The notes under the pieces are model-generated. The model was not told where the DNA came from and did not search any database. It saw nothing but the letters and a program-made list of their open reading frames with translations. Shown piece by piece: positions 15,796 through 29,487 of a DNA stretch of 64,000 nucleotides. The stretch is from DATMGU01 sp035555315 (lineage in GTDB: Bacteria > Pseudomonadota > Alphaproteobacteria > ATCC43930 > CGMCC-115725). The translations under genes were made by a program, and so were the position numbers. Numbering within the stretch: position 1 is the stretch's first letter; each line of letters starts with the position of its first letter. The DNA is taken from the NCBI GenBank assembly GCA_035555315.1, contig DATMGU010000044.1, positions 89,454 through 153,453 of the forward strand, read 5' to 3'.

Positions 15796-16857
15796 CTATC
15801 GATTCGCGCCCTGTGACGCGGGGAACAGCACCGGCAAGCGGGTGGTTGGATTGTCGCCGGTCAAGGTGAGGAGGAAGGCGAGCAGGTCGCTTTTCTCCGC
15901 TTCGCTCAGACCGAGCGGGCGGACATCGTCGGAGAGACTCGGCCGCGCCGTGCCGCCGCGGTCGTAATGATCGATCACGGCGGCCAGATTTTTGAGCGAT
16001 CCGTCATGCATGTAGGGGGCGCGCCGATCGATATCGCGCAAGGTGGGGGTCTTGAAGGCCTGCTGCATGCTCGCGATTTTGAGCCATTCGCCGCGCCCGA
16101 TGTCCTTGTCCGGCATGCCGACATCGTGAAAGCCGTTATCGGTCAAATTCCAGCCGCTATGACAGGCCGCGCAATTCGCCTTGCCGTTGAACAGGCCGAA
16201 GCCGCGCTTGGCCGGTTCCTGGATCGCGTTCTCGTCCCCGGCGATCCAGCGATCGAACGGTGCGGAACCCGATACGATGGTTCGCTCATAGGTCGCGATC
16301 GCCTGACCGATGGTTTTGGGCGACAGGCCTTCGACACCGAAGACGCGCTCGAATTCCGTCGGATATCCTTTGATGGCGCTGAGTTTCTCGATCAGCTTGT
16401 CGACGTCCTGGTCCATCTCGACCGCCGCCGTGACCGGACCGAGCGCCTGATCCTCCAGACCGGTCTTGCGACCGTCCCACATGAGCAACTCGGCCCAGGC
16501 GAGGTTGAGGATGGTTGGGGTGCGTCGGCCGAGGGTCTTCATGCCGGTGCCGATGCCGCGTGGCAACCCGTCGCCCCAGGCCATGCTGGGGTTGTGGCAA
16601 CTGGCGCAGGAGATCCAGTTCGAGCCGGAGAGTCTCGGGTCGAAGAACAACATTTCGCCGAGCTGCGCTTTTTCCGCCGTGAACGGGTTGTCGGCCGGAA
16701 ACGGCACGGAGGCCGGTCTAATGAAGTCCTTCTTGAAATCATCGGCCGTCTTGATCGTCTGGCCATCGGCGAATGCCGGCGTTGGCAGAGTTCCGGCGAA
16801 TGCCGGCATCAGCAGAGTCACGGCAAAGAGACTGACACGCCAGCTCTGCGCTTTCAT
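15796..16857 (-). CDS. Dihaem cytochrome c peroxidase / MauG-family protein
   Basis: A 353-residue periplasmic enzyme from ATG 16857, which has AGGAG eight bases upstream; a TTG six bases earlier is too close to that site. A signal peptide is followed by haem motifs CASCH (84-88) and CAACH (229-233), and by the YMHDGSL segment that carries the axial Met of the high-potential haem in bacterial cytochrome c peroxidases. It probably reduces hydrogen peroxide with electrons from the adjacent cupredoxin; the MauG branch instead oxidises proteins, and sequence alone does not fully exclude that. First gene of a peroxidase - cupredoxin - chemoreceptor run. Confidence 0.85.
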   Translation of the reverse strand: MKAQSWRVSLFAVTLLMPAFAGTLPTPAFADGQTIKTADDFKKDFIRPASVPFPADNPFTAEKAQLGEMLFFDPRLSGSNWISCASCHNPSMAWGDGLPRGIGTGMKTLGRRTPTILNLAWAELLMWDGRKTGLEDQALGPVTAAVEMDQDVDKLIEKLSAIKGYPTEFERVFGVEGLSPKTIGQAIATYERTIVSGSAPFDRWIAGDENAIQEPAKRGFGLFNGKANCAACHSGWNLTDNGFHDVGMPDKDIGRGEWLKIASMQQAFKTPTLRDIDRRAPYMHDGSLKNLAAVIDHYDRGGTARPSLSDDVRPLGLSEAEKSDLLAFLLTLTGDNPTTRLPVLFPASQGANR

Positions 16858-16946
16858 GCCCAATTCTCCTGACCGGGCATCGCATTCACGAGCTTACCCG
16901 TGCGGTCGGTCAGTCTTCCGCGAATGTTTGAGGAGAGCATGGGCAT

Positions 16947-16991
16947 CAGACCACCTGTCAAAAATCACCCGTTCCGGGCTTAGGTGGTCTG
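16947..16991. promoter_or_regulatory. Perfect inverted repeat upstream of the peroxidase operon
   Basis: CAGACCACCT (16947-16956) and AGGTGGTCTG (16982-16991) are perfect 10-bp arms 25 bp apart; a GCAT/ATGC extension nearly continues them. They lie about 90-135 bp before the peroxidase ATG. The half-site resembles GntR/FadR-type operators (TGGTCTG), so a repressor site is plausible. The rest of 16858-17210 is AT-rich and holds no gene. Confidence 0.45.
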
Positions 16992-17163
16992 TATGCTTTA
17001 CTAAATAAATTAACATGATATTAAGTGAATGATAAGTATCGTCGTAAATAGTTCAACTTAAGACTGTCGAGCTGAATTTTTATACTCATTCGGCGGTTTT
17101 CTTGGGGCCTATCCGCAAAAAATTCTCATTAAATCAATGATGTATGCTTCTTGAGCTGCCATT

Positions 17164-17185
17164 CTCGCTTTTGCGAAAATGCGAG
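17164..17185. terminator. Hairpin downstream of hutH
   Basis: CTCGC-TTTT-GCG-AAAA-T-GCGAG forms a nine-pair stem with one bulge, 26 bp after the hutH stop on its transcribed side. No U-run follows on either strand, so termination is uncertain. Confidence 0.3.
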
Positions 17186-17210
17186 CGATGTATTCCCTTT
17201 GGACTGTCTC

Positions 17211-18755
17211 TTAGCAGGCGCTGGGCAACAGCGTCTCCAGCCCGTCGCGAAAGGCGCCGGATATGACCAGCGCGCCGATGCTGGCGATGTCGGGGGCGAA
17301 GAACCGGTCCTGGTCATAGGCGGCGACCCGGTCGCGGATCCGGGTCATCACGGTCTGCAAACCGGGCGAGGTGCGCAGCGGTTGGCGCAGATCGACGCCC
17401 TGGGCGGCGGCCAGCAATTCGATCGCGACGATGGTCGCCGTATTCTCCGCCATCTCGCCCAGCCGACGGGCGGCGAAGGTCGCCATGCTGACATGGTCCT
17501 CCTGATTGGCGGAGGTCGGGATGCTGTCGACGCTGGCCGGATGCGCCAGGCTCTTATTCTCGCTGGCAAGCGCGGCCGCGGTGACATGGGCGATCATGAA
17601 GCCCGAATTCAGCCCCGCATCGGGGGTCAGGAAGGCCGGCAATTGGCTGAGATTCGGGTCGGTCAGCAGGGCGATGCGCCGTTCCGACAAGGCGCCGATC
17701 TCGGCGATCGCGACGGCCAGGGTGTCGCTCGCCATGGCGACCGGCTCCGCGTGGAAATTGCCGCCGGACAGCACCTCGCCGGTATCCGGGAACACCAGCG
17801 GGTTGTCCGAGACCGCGTTGGCCTCGATGCGGAAGCTCTCGGCGGCGAAGCGGATATGATCGAGGCAGGCGCCCATGACCTGCGGTTGGCAGCGCAGGCA
17901 ATAGGGATCCTGCACCCGGTCGCAATCCAGGTGAGAAGCACGGATGCCGCTGCCGTCGAGCAGCGTGCGATAGGCCGCCGCGACGTCGATCTGGCCGCGA
18001 TGACCGCGCAGGGCTTGAATCCGGGCATCGAACGGCGTGTCGCTGCCGGCGGCGGCATCGACCGACAAGGCCCCGGCGGCGACCGTCGCGGCGAACACAT
18101 CCTCGGCCGCGAACAGGCCCTTCAGGGCGAGCGCCGTCGAGACCTGGGTGCCGTTGAGCAGCGCCAGTCCTTCTTTGGGCGCCAGGCGAAGTGGCGCCAG
18201 GCCGGCGATTTTCAGGGCGTCGAGGGCCGGCATGATGCCGCCCCCACGAGCGCCCCCGACGCGCGCCTCGCCAAAGCCGATCAGCACCGCCGATAGATGC
18301 GCCAGCGGCGCCAGATCGCCCGAGGCGCCGACCGATCCCTTGGCGGGAATGCAGGGATAGACCTCGTGGTCGATCAGGCGGATCAGCGCGTCGATCACGC
18401 CGCGCCCGATCCCCGACCGGCCGCGCGCCAGGCTGTTGATCTTTAGCACCAGGATCAGCCGAACCGTGTCGTCATCCAAGAGCGGGCCGGTGCCGGTGCT
18501 GTGCGACAGCACCAAGTTGGATTGCAGCCGTTCCAACTGATCGTCGGAGATCCGGGTCTGGGCCAGTTTTCCGAACCCGGTATTGATGCCATAGGCTGCC
18601 CGGCCGGACCGAACGATCGCGGCCACCGCCGCGGCGCCGGCGTCGATCTCGGCGAGGGCCTCCGGCGGCAGGCTGACCGTCGCCGGCCCGCGTGCGACGG
18701 CGCGGAGTTGGGCGAGCGTCAGTCGGCCTGGGATGATCGAAAGAGAAACGGCCAT
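17211..18755 (-). CDS. hutH: Histidine ammonia-lyase
   Basis: A 514-residue lyase that converts L-histidine to urocanate and ammonia, the first step of histidine breakdown. The MIO prosthetic-group triad Ala-Ser-Gly is at about 143-145 in GSVGASGDLAPLAHLS, and QPLRTSPGL, SANQEDHVSM and YGINTGFGKL are family signatures. Length is normal for HutH. No hutU, hutI or hutG is nearby, so either those lie elsewhere or the enzyme serves a biosynthetic or salvage role. The weak ribosome site before ATG 18755 is typical of this window. Confidence 0.93.
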   Translation of the reverse strand: MAVSLSIIPGRLTLAQLRAVARGPATVSLPPEALAEIDAGAAAVAAIVRSGRAAYGINTGFGKLAQTRISDDQLERLQSNLVLSHSTGTGPLLDDDTVRLILVLKINSLARGRSGIGRGVIDALIRLIDHEVYPCIPAKGSVGASGDLAPLAHLSAVLIGFGEARVGGARGGGIMPALDALKIAGLAPLRLAPKEGLALLNGTQVSTALALKGLFAAEDVFAATVAAGALSVDAAAGSDTPFDARIQALRGHRGQIDVAAAYRTLLDGSGIRASHLDCDRVQDPYCLRCQPQVMGACLDHIRFAAESFRIEANAVSDNPLVFPDTGEVLSGGNFHAEPVAMASDTLAVAIAEIGALSERRIALLTDPNLSQLPAFLTPDAGLNSGFMIAHVTAAALASENKSLAHPASVDSIPTSANQEDHVSMATFAARRLGEMAENTATIVAIELLAAAQGVDLRQPLRTSPGLQTVMTRIRDRVAAYDQDRFFAPDIASIGALVISGAFRDGLETLLPSAC

Positions 18756-18773
18756 GATCGACAGCGTCCGATG

Positions 18774-18790
18774 TGTCTATTGTCTAGACA
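18774..18790. promoter_or_regulatory. Candidate HutC-type operator upstream of hutH
   Basis: TGTCTAGACA (18781-18790) is a perfect 10-bp palindrome 26 bp before the hutH start, with an extra half-site TGTCTA at 18774-18779. HutC, the GntR-family urocanate-responsive repressor, binds short TGT-N4-ACA dyads in other proteobacteria, so this is a reasonable operator. No hutC gene is in the window. Confidence 0.5.
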
Positions 18791-18811
18791 TAAGACCATG
18801 GCCTGGGGATC

Positions 18812-18832
18812 CGGCAAATCGTTTTTTTGCCG
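18812..18832. terminator. Hairpin between the EamA exporter and hutH
   Basis: CGGCAAA-TCGTTTT-TTTGCCG is a perfect 7-bp stem, 19 bp past the stop of the minus-strand exporter. On the plus strand it is followed by ATCGTTTT, on the minus strand by no T-run, so its terminator role for the exporter is doubtful. Confidence 0.3.
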
Positions 18833-18850
18833 ATCGTTTTGGGGGCGGTA

Positions 18851-19810
18851 TTATCCGGCGTGCCGGGCCTGCTGGGCGCGGACCCGTTCGCGATGGGCGG
18901 TATAGAGGCCGCTGGCGATGATGATGCCGGCGCCGAGGAAGGTCAGGGTATCGGGGATGGCGCCAAAGATCAGGAAACCGAGCAGGACCGACCAGACCAG
19001 CTGGGTATAGGAGAACGGCGCCAGCACCGAGGCATCCGCATAGCGATAGGCCATGACGACGATCCATTGCGCCGTGGTCGAAACCAGGCCGATCAGCAGG
19101 CCCAGCAGCACCTGGTGCCAGCTCGGCGCCTCCCAATAGAACGGCACCAGCAGGGTCATCACGACGAGCCCGCTGAACCCCGAATAGGCGAGGGTGGTGA
19201 TGGTGTTGTCGGCGCCGCTCATCTTGCGGGTGAGCACGATGCCGCAGGCCCAGCTCATCGCCGACAGGATCGGCAGCAGCATCGCCGGCTGGAATCCCTC
19301 GCTGCCCGGGCGGACCACGATCAACACGCCGATCAACCCGACACCGACCGCGGCCCAGCGGCGCAACCCCACGGATTCGCCCAGGACCGGGATCGACAGC
19401 GCCGTGATGAAGATCGGCGAGACGAAGCTGGTCGCCGTCGCATCGGCCATCGGTAGCCACTGCAGCGCGGCGGTGAAGATGATGGCCGAGCCGAGAATGC
19501 CGAGGCCGCGCAGGAGTTGCAGCCCCGGCCGGCGCGAGCGTAGCACCACACCCGGCCGGCCCGCGGCGACCACCGCGGGCAGCACCAGCAGCGAGAAGCC
19601 CAGATAGCGTAGCCAGACGACCTCGATCGGCGGCAGCGTCGCCGCGAGATACTTGGCGGTGGCATCCGAGCACGAGAACAGGATCATCGCCGACATCAGC
19701 AGGCCGACGGCGCGCAAGGGGTCGTCCCGCCGCGGCGCCACGGCGACGGCGGCCTGGGCGCCGGGATGGGGGGCTGGGATGGGCTGGACGGCAAGGGAGG
19801 AGGGGGACAT
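18851..19810 (-). CDS. DMT-superfamily exporter with two EamA domains
   Basis: A roughly 319-residue inner-membrane protein with ten predicted helices in two EamA halves. The first is about GLLMSAMILFSCSDATAKYL to RWAAVGVGLIGVLIVVRPG, the second about LSAMSWACGIVLTRKM to TLTFLGAGIIIASGLYTAH. Such transporters move amino acids, metabolites or drugs outward; specificity is not predictable. ATG 19810 with GAGAGA upstream was chosen; GTG 19843 would add 11 residues. The N-terminal 45 residues are Pro/Ala-rich and cytoplasmic. Confidence 0.85.
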   Translation of the reverse strand: MSPSSLAVQPIPAPHPGAQAAVAVAPRRDDPLRAVGLLMSAMILFSCSDATAKYLAATLPPIEVVWLRYLGFSLLVLPAVVAAGRPGVVLRSRRPGLQLLRGLGILGSAIIFTAALQWLPMADATATSFVSPIFITALSIPVLGESVGLRRWAAVGVGLIGVLIVVRPGSEGFQPAMLLPILSAMSWACGIVLTRKMSGADNTITTLAYSGFSGLVVMTLLVPFYWEAPSWHQVLLGLLIGLVSTTAQWIVVMAYRYADASVLAPFSYTQLVWSVLLGFLIFGAIPDTLTFLGAGIIIASGLYTAHRERVRAQQARHAG

Positions 19811-19994
19811 CGTCTCTCGCGCGCGGCTGGTGACTCGGGCCACACTATCGCCTGCGCCGCCGGCGAGCCCGGCAAAGAACGGAGGTCGCCGATGCGCGCG
19901 CCGCCGGGCGATGGCGTTCGGGGCGGAGCAGGTCCGCCCGAACGCCCGGACGCAGCTGGCTTGATAGCCGCGCCCGGACGCCTTTCAGCCGAAA

Positions 19995-22205
<2,211 letters not shown>

Positions 22206-22541
22206 GTTTCTCTCCGATCTTGGCTGCGGTGTTTGACCTAGTCCGTGATGAACACGGTGATGATTTTGGAAGCTGATGCGGCTTCCCTGCGGACATGGTG
22301 GATAACCGCCAGACACTCAGCAACGCCGGGCGGCCTGGCCCGATGGTGACGTCGTTCCGGTTGTCGGCGACAGGCGCGCCGAAGTTGGTGATTGGGCGTT
22401 GAGGTCTGCCGTTGAGGCCTGCGGTTGTTTCCTCCGGTTCTTGATCTTGCGGAACACTAGCTGCATACCGATGATAAAAGGAAGTACGATCCATCAACCA
22501 GTTCGATAGGCATTGCCTATGATGAAAGTTCGACCAACCAG
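22206..22541. other. katG-oxyR divergent intergenic region
   Basis: 336 bp between katG and oxyR. Apart from the OxyR box at 22506-22520 it shows no convincing gene; a minus-strand reading of about 100 codons has no ribosome site and overlaps the box, so it is judged spurious. Confidence 0.6.
22506..22520. promoter_or_regulatory. OxyR binding site
   Basis: ATAGGCATTGCCTAT is a perfect 15-bp palindrome matching the OxyR element ATAG-N7-CTAT, ending 21 bp before the oxyR ATG. It should mediate OxyR autoregulation and probably peroxide-dependent control of katG, whose start is about 300 bp away on the other side. Confidence 0.8.
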
Positions 22542-23435
22542 ATGAACCTCCGGGACCTCCGCTACCTGTTGGCCGTGGCCGAGCACGAGCATTTCGGGCG
22601 CGCCGCCAAAGCCTGCGGCGTCAGCCAGCCGACACTGTCCGTGCAGATTCGCAAGCTCGAGGAGCTGCTCGACGTCGCGCTGTTCGAGCGTACCAGCAAG
22701 ACGGTGGTGCCGACTTCCGCCTGCGAGCAGCTGATCGGCCATGCCCGCGCCGCGGTGGCGGAGGGGGAGGCGATCCTCGCGGTGGCGCGCAACCTGCGCG
22801 ACCCACTGGCTGGGCGCTTCCGGCTCGGCATCATCCCGACGCTGGCACCTTACCTGCTGCCGCTGATCTTCGCGCCGCTGCGCGAGGCATTGCCCGTGCT
22901 CGAAGTGGAGCCGTGGGAGGATCAGACCACAGCGCTGCTTGAGCGGCTGCGCGCGCATGAGCTGGATGCCGCCCTGCTGGCATCCGAGGAGGACGGGCCG
23001 GACCTCGTGAGCCGGCCGCTGTTCGCCGAGCCCTTCCTCGCCGCTCTGCCGCCCGAGCATCCGCTCGCCGGGCACGCCGTGGTGTCGGAGGCGGATCTGG
23101 CGCGGGACATCCTGGTCCTGGCGGACGGGCATTGCCTGCGCGACCAGGCGCTGGCGGTCTGCGGGCACCGCGGGGGGCTGGGCGGCACGATGCGTGCGGC
23201 GAGCCTCTCGACGCTGCTCAACATGGTTGCCGCCGGCTACGGGACGACGCTGATCCCAGGGCTCGCGGCCGGGGCGGCTGAGGATGCGGGGATCGTGCTG
23301 CGGCCGCTGGCGGCGCAAGCGGGGCGGACGGTGCGCATCGTCTGGCGCGCGCAATTCCCGCGGCGCGCGGCGGCGCAGGCGGTGGGCGAGGTCATCGCCA
23401 CGCGCCTGCGCGGCTTCGCGGAGGGGACGGTCTAG
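22542..23435 (+). CDS. oxyR: Hydrogen-peroxide sensor regulator OxyR
   Basis: A 297-residue LysR-family activator. The N-terminal winged helix (LRDLRYLLAVAEHEHFGRAA, then VSQPTLSVQIRKLEELL) is followed by a sensor domain. Its redox pair is conserved: Cys198 in DGHCLRDQA and Cys207 in LAVCGHRGG, nearly the same positions as Cys199 and Cys208 in Escherichia coli OxyR. Peroxide makes the disulfide and switches on defence genes; adjacent katG is the obvious target. Confidence 0.95.
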   Translation: MNLRDLRYLLAVAEHEHFGRAAKACGVSQPTLSVQIRKLEELLDVALFERTSKTVVPTSACEQLIGHARAAVAEGEAILAVARNLRDPLAGRFRLGIIPTLAPYLLPLIFAPLREALPVLEVEPWEDQTTALLERLRAHELDAALLASEEDGPDLVSRPLFAEPFLAALPPEHPLAGHAVVSEADLARDILVLADGHCLRDQALAVCGHRGGLGGTMRAASLSTLLNMVAAGYGTTLIPGLAAGAAEDAGIVLRPLAAQAGRTVRIVWRAQFPRRAAAQAVGEVIATRLRGFAEGTV

Positions 23436-23545
23436 GCTCTCGTTCTGGGTGCGACGTGGCGCGGGGTGTTTAAACCTCTGGAGGCGCCGTACAATCGGCC
23501 GTTGTGCCGGCCTTCCTCCGCCTTTGGTCAGAAGCGGAACGTCCC

Positions 23546-27448
<3,903 letters not shown>

Positions 27449-27917
27449 TGTTGCCGCAGCCCCGTCCGTATGATCCCAGCGTCAGTGTCGACGGTCTTTA
27501 GAACCGAGAAATATGCACCTTAAACCTTAAGGAGAGGTAGCCATCCTGGGCTTACGACGGGCGTCGCTTCAATCGACGGTGCCACGCCGGACACTTGGAA
27601 TATGTGAAATGGGTCACACATAATGTTTTGACTATTCAGCAGATGGCTGCGCGTTTCCAAGAGACCGTTTGAAAAGATCCGCTGGACCGAGCCCGCCGCG
27701 TTCTTGAACGGCCTCTAAGCCAAGCCCAAGGGGCGTTGTCTCGGGAAGGCGACCGATGTCTGGTCGAGACAGCTGCAAATCGGCCCGTTCGGCATCCCAT
27801 GATGACAGAGCGGGTGTCAAAGCCTAGGGTGGGGCGGAGATGCCGAGCAGAGAGCGGCGATCGACGGCGTGACGCTTTATGTCGGCACCGTCCCCTCGTC
27901 AATTTTGAGTGCGTTAT
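27449..27917. other. Intergenic region before the ACP operon
   Basis: 469 bp between the divergent kinase and acyl-carrier genes. It contains a CRP-like site (27603-27618), a TTGACT -35-like hexamer near 27628 and no supported gene. Small minus-strand readings at 27632-27902 lack ribosome sites and protein-like composition. Confidence 0.55.
27603..27618. promoter_or_regulatory. CRP/FNR-family binding site
   Basis: TGTGA-AATGGG-TCACA (N6 spacing) is a perfect match to the CRP consensus core, inside a longer TATGTG...CACATA dyad (27601-27622). It lies about 300 bp before the acyl-carrier gene and 155 bp before the kinase start, so either may be controlled. Confidence 0.5.
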
Positions 27918-28178
27918 ATGGAAGATCCGCGTGTTGCCAAGATCCTTGATATCATCGCCGAAGAGACTTCGGTCGACCGTACGAAGCTGCTACCTGAGGC
28001 GACGATTGACGATCTGGGCATAGCCTCGATCGATTTGATCGAAGCGATCTTCAAGATCGAGACGGTCTTCAACATTGATATCCCGGTGGTCTCCGAGCGT
28101 AGCGGCGAGGAATTTTCCACCGTCAAAGGACTTGTCGATCATGTCATCGCCGCGTTGGATCAAGCAAATAATCTATAG
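27918..28178 (+). CDS. Acyl carrier protein, pathway-specific
   Basis: An 86-residue carrier. The phosphopantetheine Ser37 lies in DLGIASIDLIEAIFKIE, with Ala before and Ile after the Ser (ASI) instead of the usual DSL/DSI of fatty-acid AcpP, which suggests a dedicated carrier. The acidic helix II (IEAIFKIETVFNIDIP) is conserved. ATG 27918 is used; a GTG nine bases earlier is possible. It heads a same-strand run with ketosynthase, oxoamine synthase and reductase genes spaced 36-60 bp, so it probably carries their acyl intermediates. Confidence 0.87.
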   Translation: MEDPRVAKILDIIAEETSVDRTKLLPEATIDDLGIASIDLIEAIFKIETVFNIDIPVVSERSGEEFSTVKGLVDHVIAALDQANNL

Positions 28179-28214
28179 GAAAACGCCTCCCCGGTCCGGG
28201 TCCGGCGCCGCTAT

Positions 28215-29441
28215 ATGATGAACCGCGTAGCCGTTACGGGGTTGGGTGCGGTTTCCTGTCTGGGCCATGATGTCGCGGCCTTGTGGTCCGGGGTGGTTGC
28301 CGGCCAGGTCGGCATCGGGCCGATCGTCAACATGTCGACGGATCGGCTAAGCCTGAAGATCGCCGGCGAAGTCAGGGGGTTCGATCCGGAAGACCATTTT
28401 TCCTCTCGTCGGATCCTGATGCTCGATCGAAGTTCGCAACTGGCGCTGGTCGCCGCGCGCGAGGCATTCACCGATGCCGGTTTGTCGGTCGAGGGTTTCG
28501 CGGCCGACCTGCCGAAGGCGCGTCGTGCCGGTGCCGTGGTCGGCGCCGCCATCGGTCAGGCGACGCTCGACGCCGCATACTATGAACTCTATGCGCAAAA
28601 CGCGGCGCGCTTGCACCCCTTCACGATTCCACGGGTCATGCCGAACGCGATCGCGGGCAATATCTCCATCGAGTTCGGCCTCAAGGGCCCGGCCTATGCC
28701 GTGAGCTCGGCCTGCGCATCCTCGAACCACGCCATCGGTCAGGCGTTTCACATGATCCGGTCGGGCATGTTGGACGTCGCCGTGACCGGCGGCGCCGATG
28801 CGACCGTCGTGCTCGGCGTGATGAAAAGCTGGGAAGGGCTCCGGGTTATCAGTCCCGAGGCATGCCGGCCGTTTTCCGCTGACCGTTCCGGCTTCATCAT
28901 CGGCGAGGGTGCCGGCATCCTGATATTGGAAAACCTGGAGCATGCGGTCGCCCGAGGCGCCCGGATCCATGCGGAGGTGGTCGGCTTCGGCATGAGCGCC
29001 GATGGCGCCGACATGACGGCTCCCGACGCGGCGGGTGCCGCCTGGGCGATTTCCGAAGCGTTGCGCGATGGCGGCATCGACCCAACCGAGGTCGATTATG
29101 TCAACGCGCATGGCACGGGAACTCGGTTGAACGACAAAACCGAGGTGGCCGCCCTGCGCACGGTATTCGGCGCCCATCTCGACCACCTGCCGGTTTCGTC
29201 GACGAAATCGATGATCGGCCATTGCCAGGTCGCGGCCGGCGCGCTGGAAATGGTTGTAGCTTCCCTCGCATTGCGCGAAAGTGTCTTGCCGCCGACCATG
29301 GGGTTCAGATCAGTCGATCCTGAATGCGCTATCGACTGCGTGGCAAATGTGGCGCGCCGGGTTCCGCTAAACGTTGCGATATCGAATTCATTCGCCTTTG
29401 GCGGCCTTAACGCGGTGTTAGTCGCAAAGCGCTACCACTGA
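28215..29441 (+). CDS. Beta-ketoacyl-ACP synthase, FabF/KAS-II type
   Basis: A 408-residue condensing enzyme. The Cys-His-His triad is complete: Cys167 in SSACASSNHAIG, His299 in NAHGTGTRLND and His336 in SMIGHCQVAAGALE. It should extend an acyl chain with malonyl-ACP by two carbons. GHCQVAAG replaces the GH..GAAG of housekeeping FabF, and its place between an unusual acyl carrier and an oxoamine synthase points to a secondary or lipid pathway. ATG 28215 is 36 bp after the carrier stop. Confidence 0.88.
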   Translation: MMNRVAVTGLGAVSCLGHDVAALWSGVVAGQVGIGPIVNMSTDRLSLKIAGEVRGFDPEDHFSSRRILMLDRSSQLALVAAREAFTDAGLSVEGFAADLPKARRAGAVVGAAIGQATLDAAYYELYAQNAARLHPFTIPRVMPNAIAGNISIEFGLKGPAYAVSSACASSNHAIGQAFHMIRSGMLDVAVTGGADATVVLGVMKSWEGLRVISPEACRPFSADRSGFIIGEGAGILILENLEHAVARGARIHAEVVGFGMSADGADMTAPDAAGAAWAISEALRDGGIDPTEVDYVNAHGTGTRLNDKTEVAALRTVFGAHLDHLPVSSTKSMIGHCQVAAGALEMVVASLALRESVLPPTMGFRSVDPECAIDCVANVARRVPLNVAISNSFAFGGLNAVLVAKRYH

Positions 29442-29487
29442 CCGGACGTCATCGGGGCAGATTGCAGCACATTGAGGGGGAGCAGAG

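Noticed and set aside
15796..16857. Calling the dihaem protein MauG of a methylamine cluster
   Set aside because: No mau genes are near and the YMHDGS Met-ligand segment favours a cytochrome c peroxidase.
16864..17210. AT-rich stretch considered as a replication origin or phage attachment site
   Set aside because: No DnaA boxes, integrase, tRNA gene or direct repeats; only a regulatory-type inverted repeat and one hairpin.
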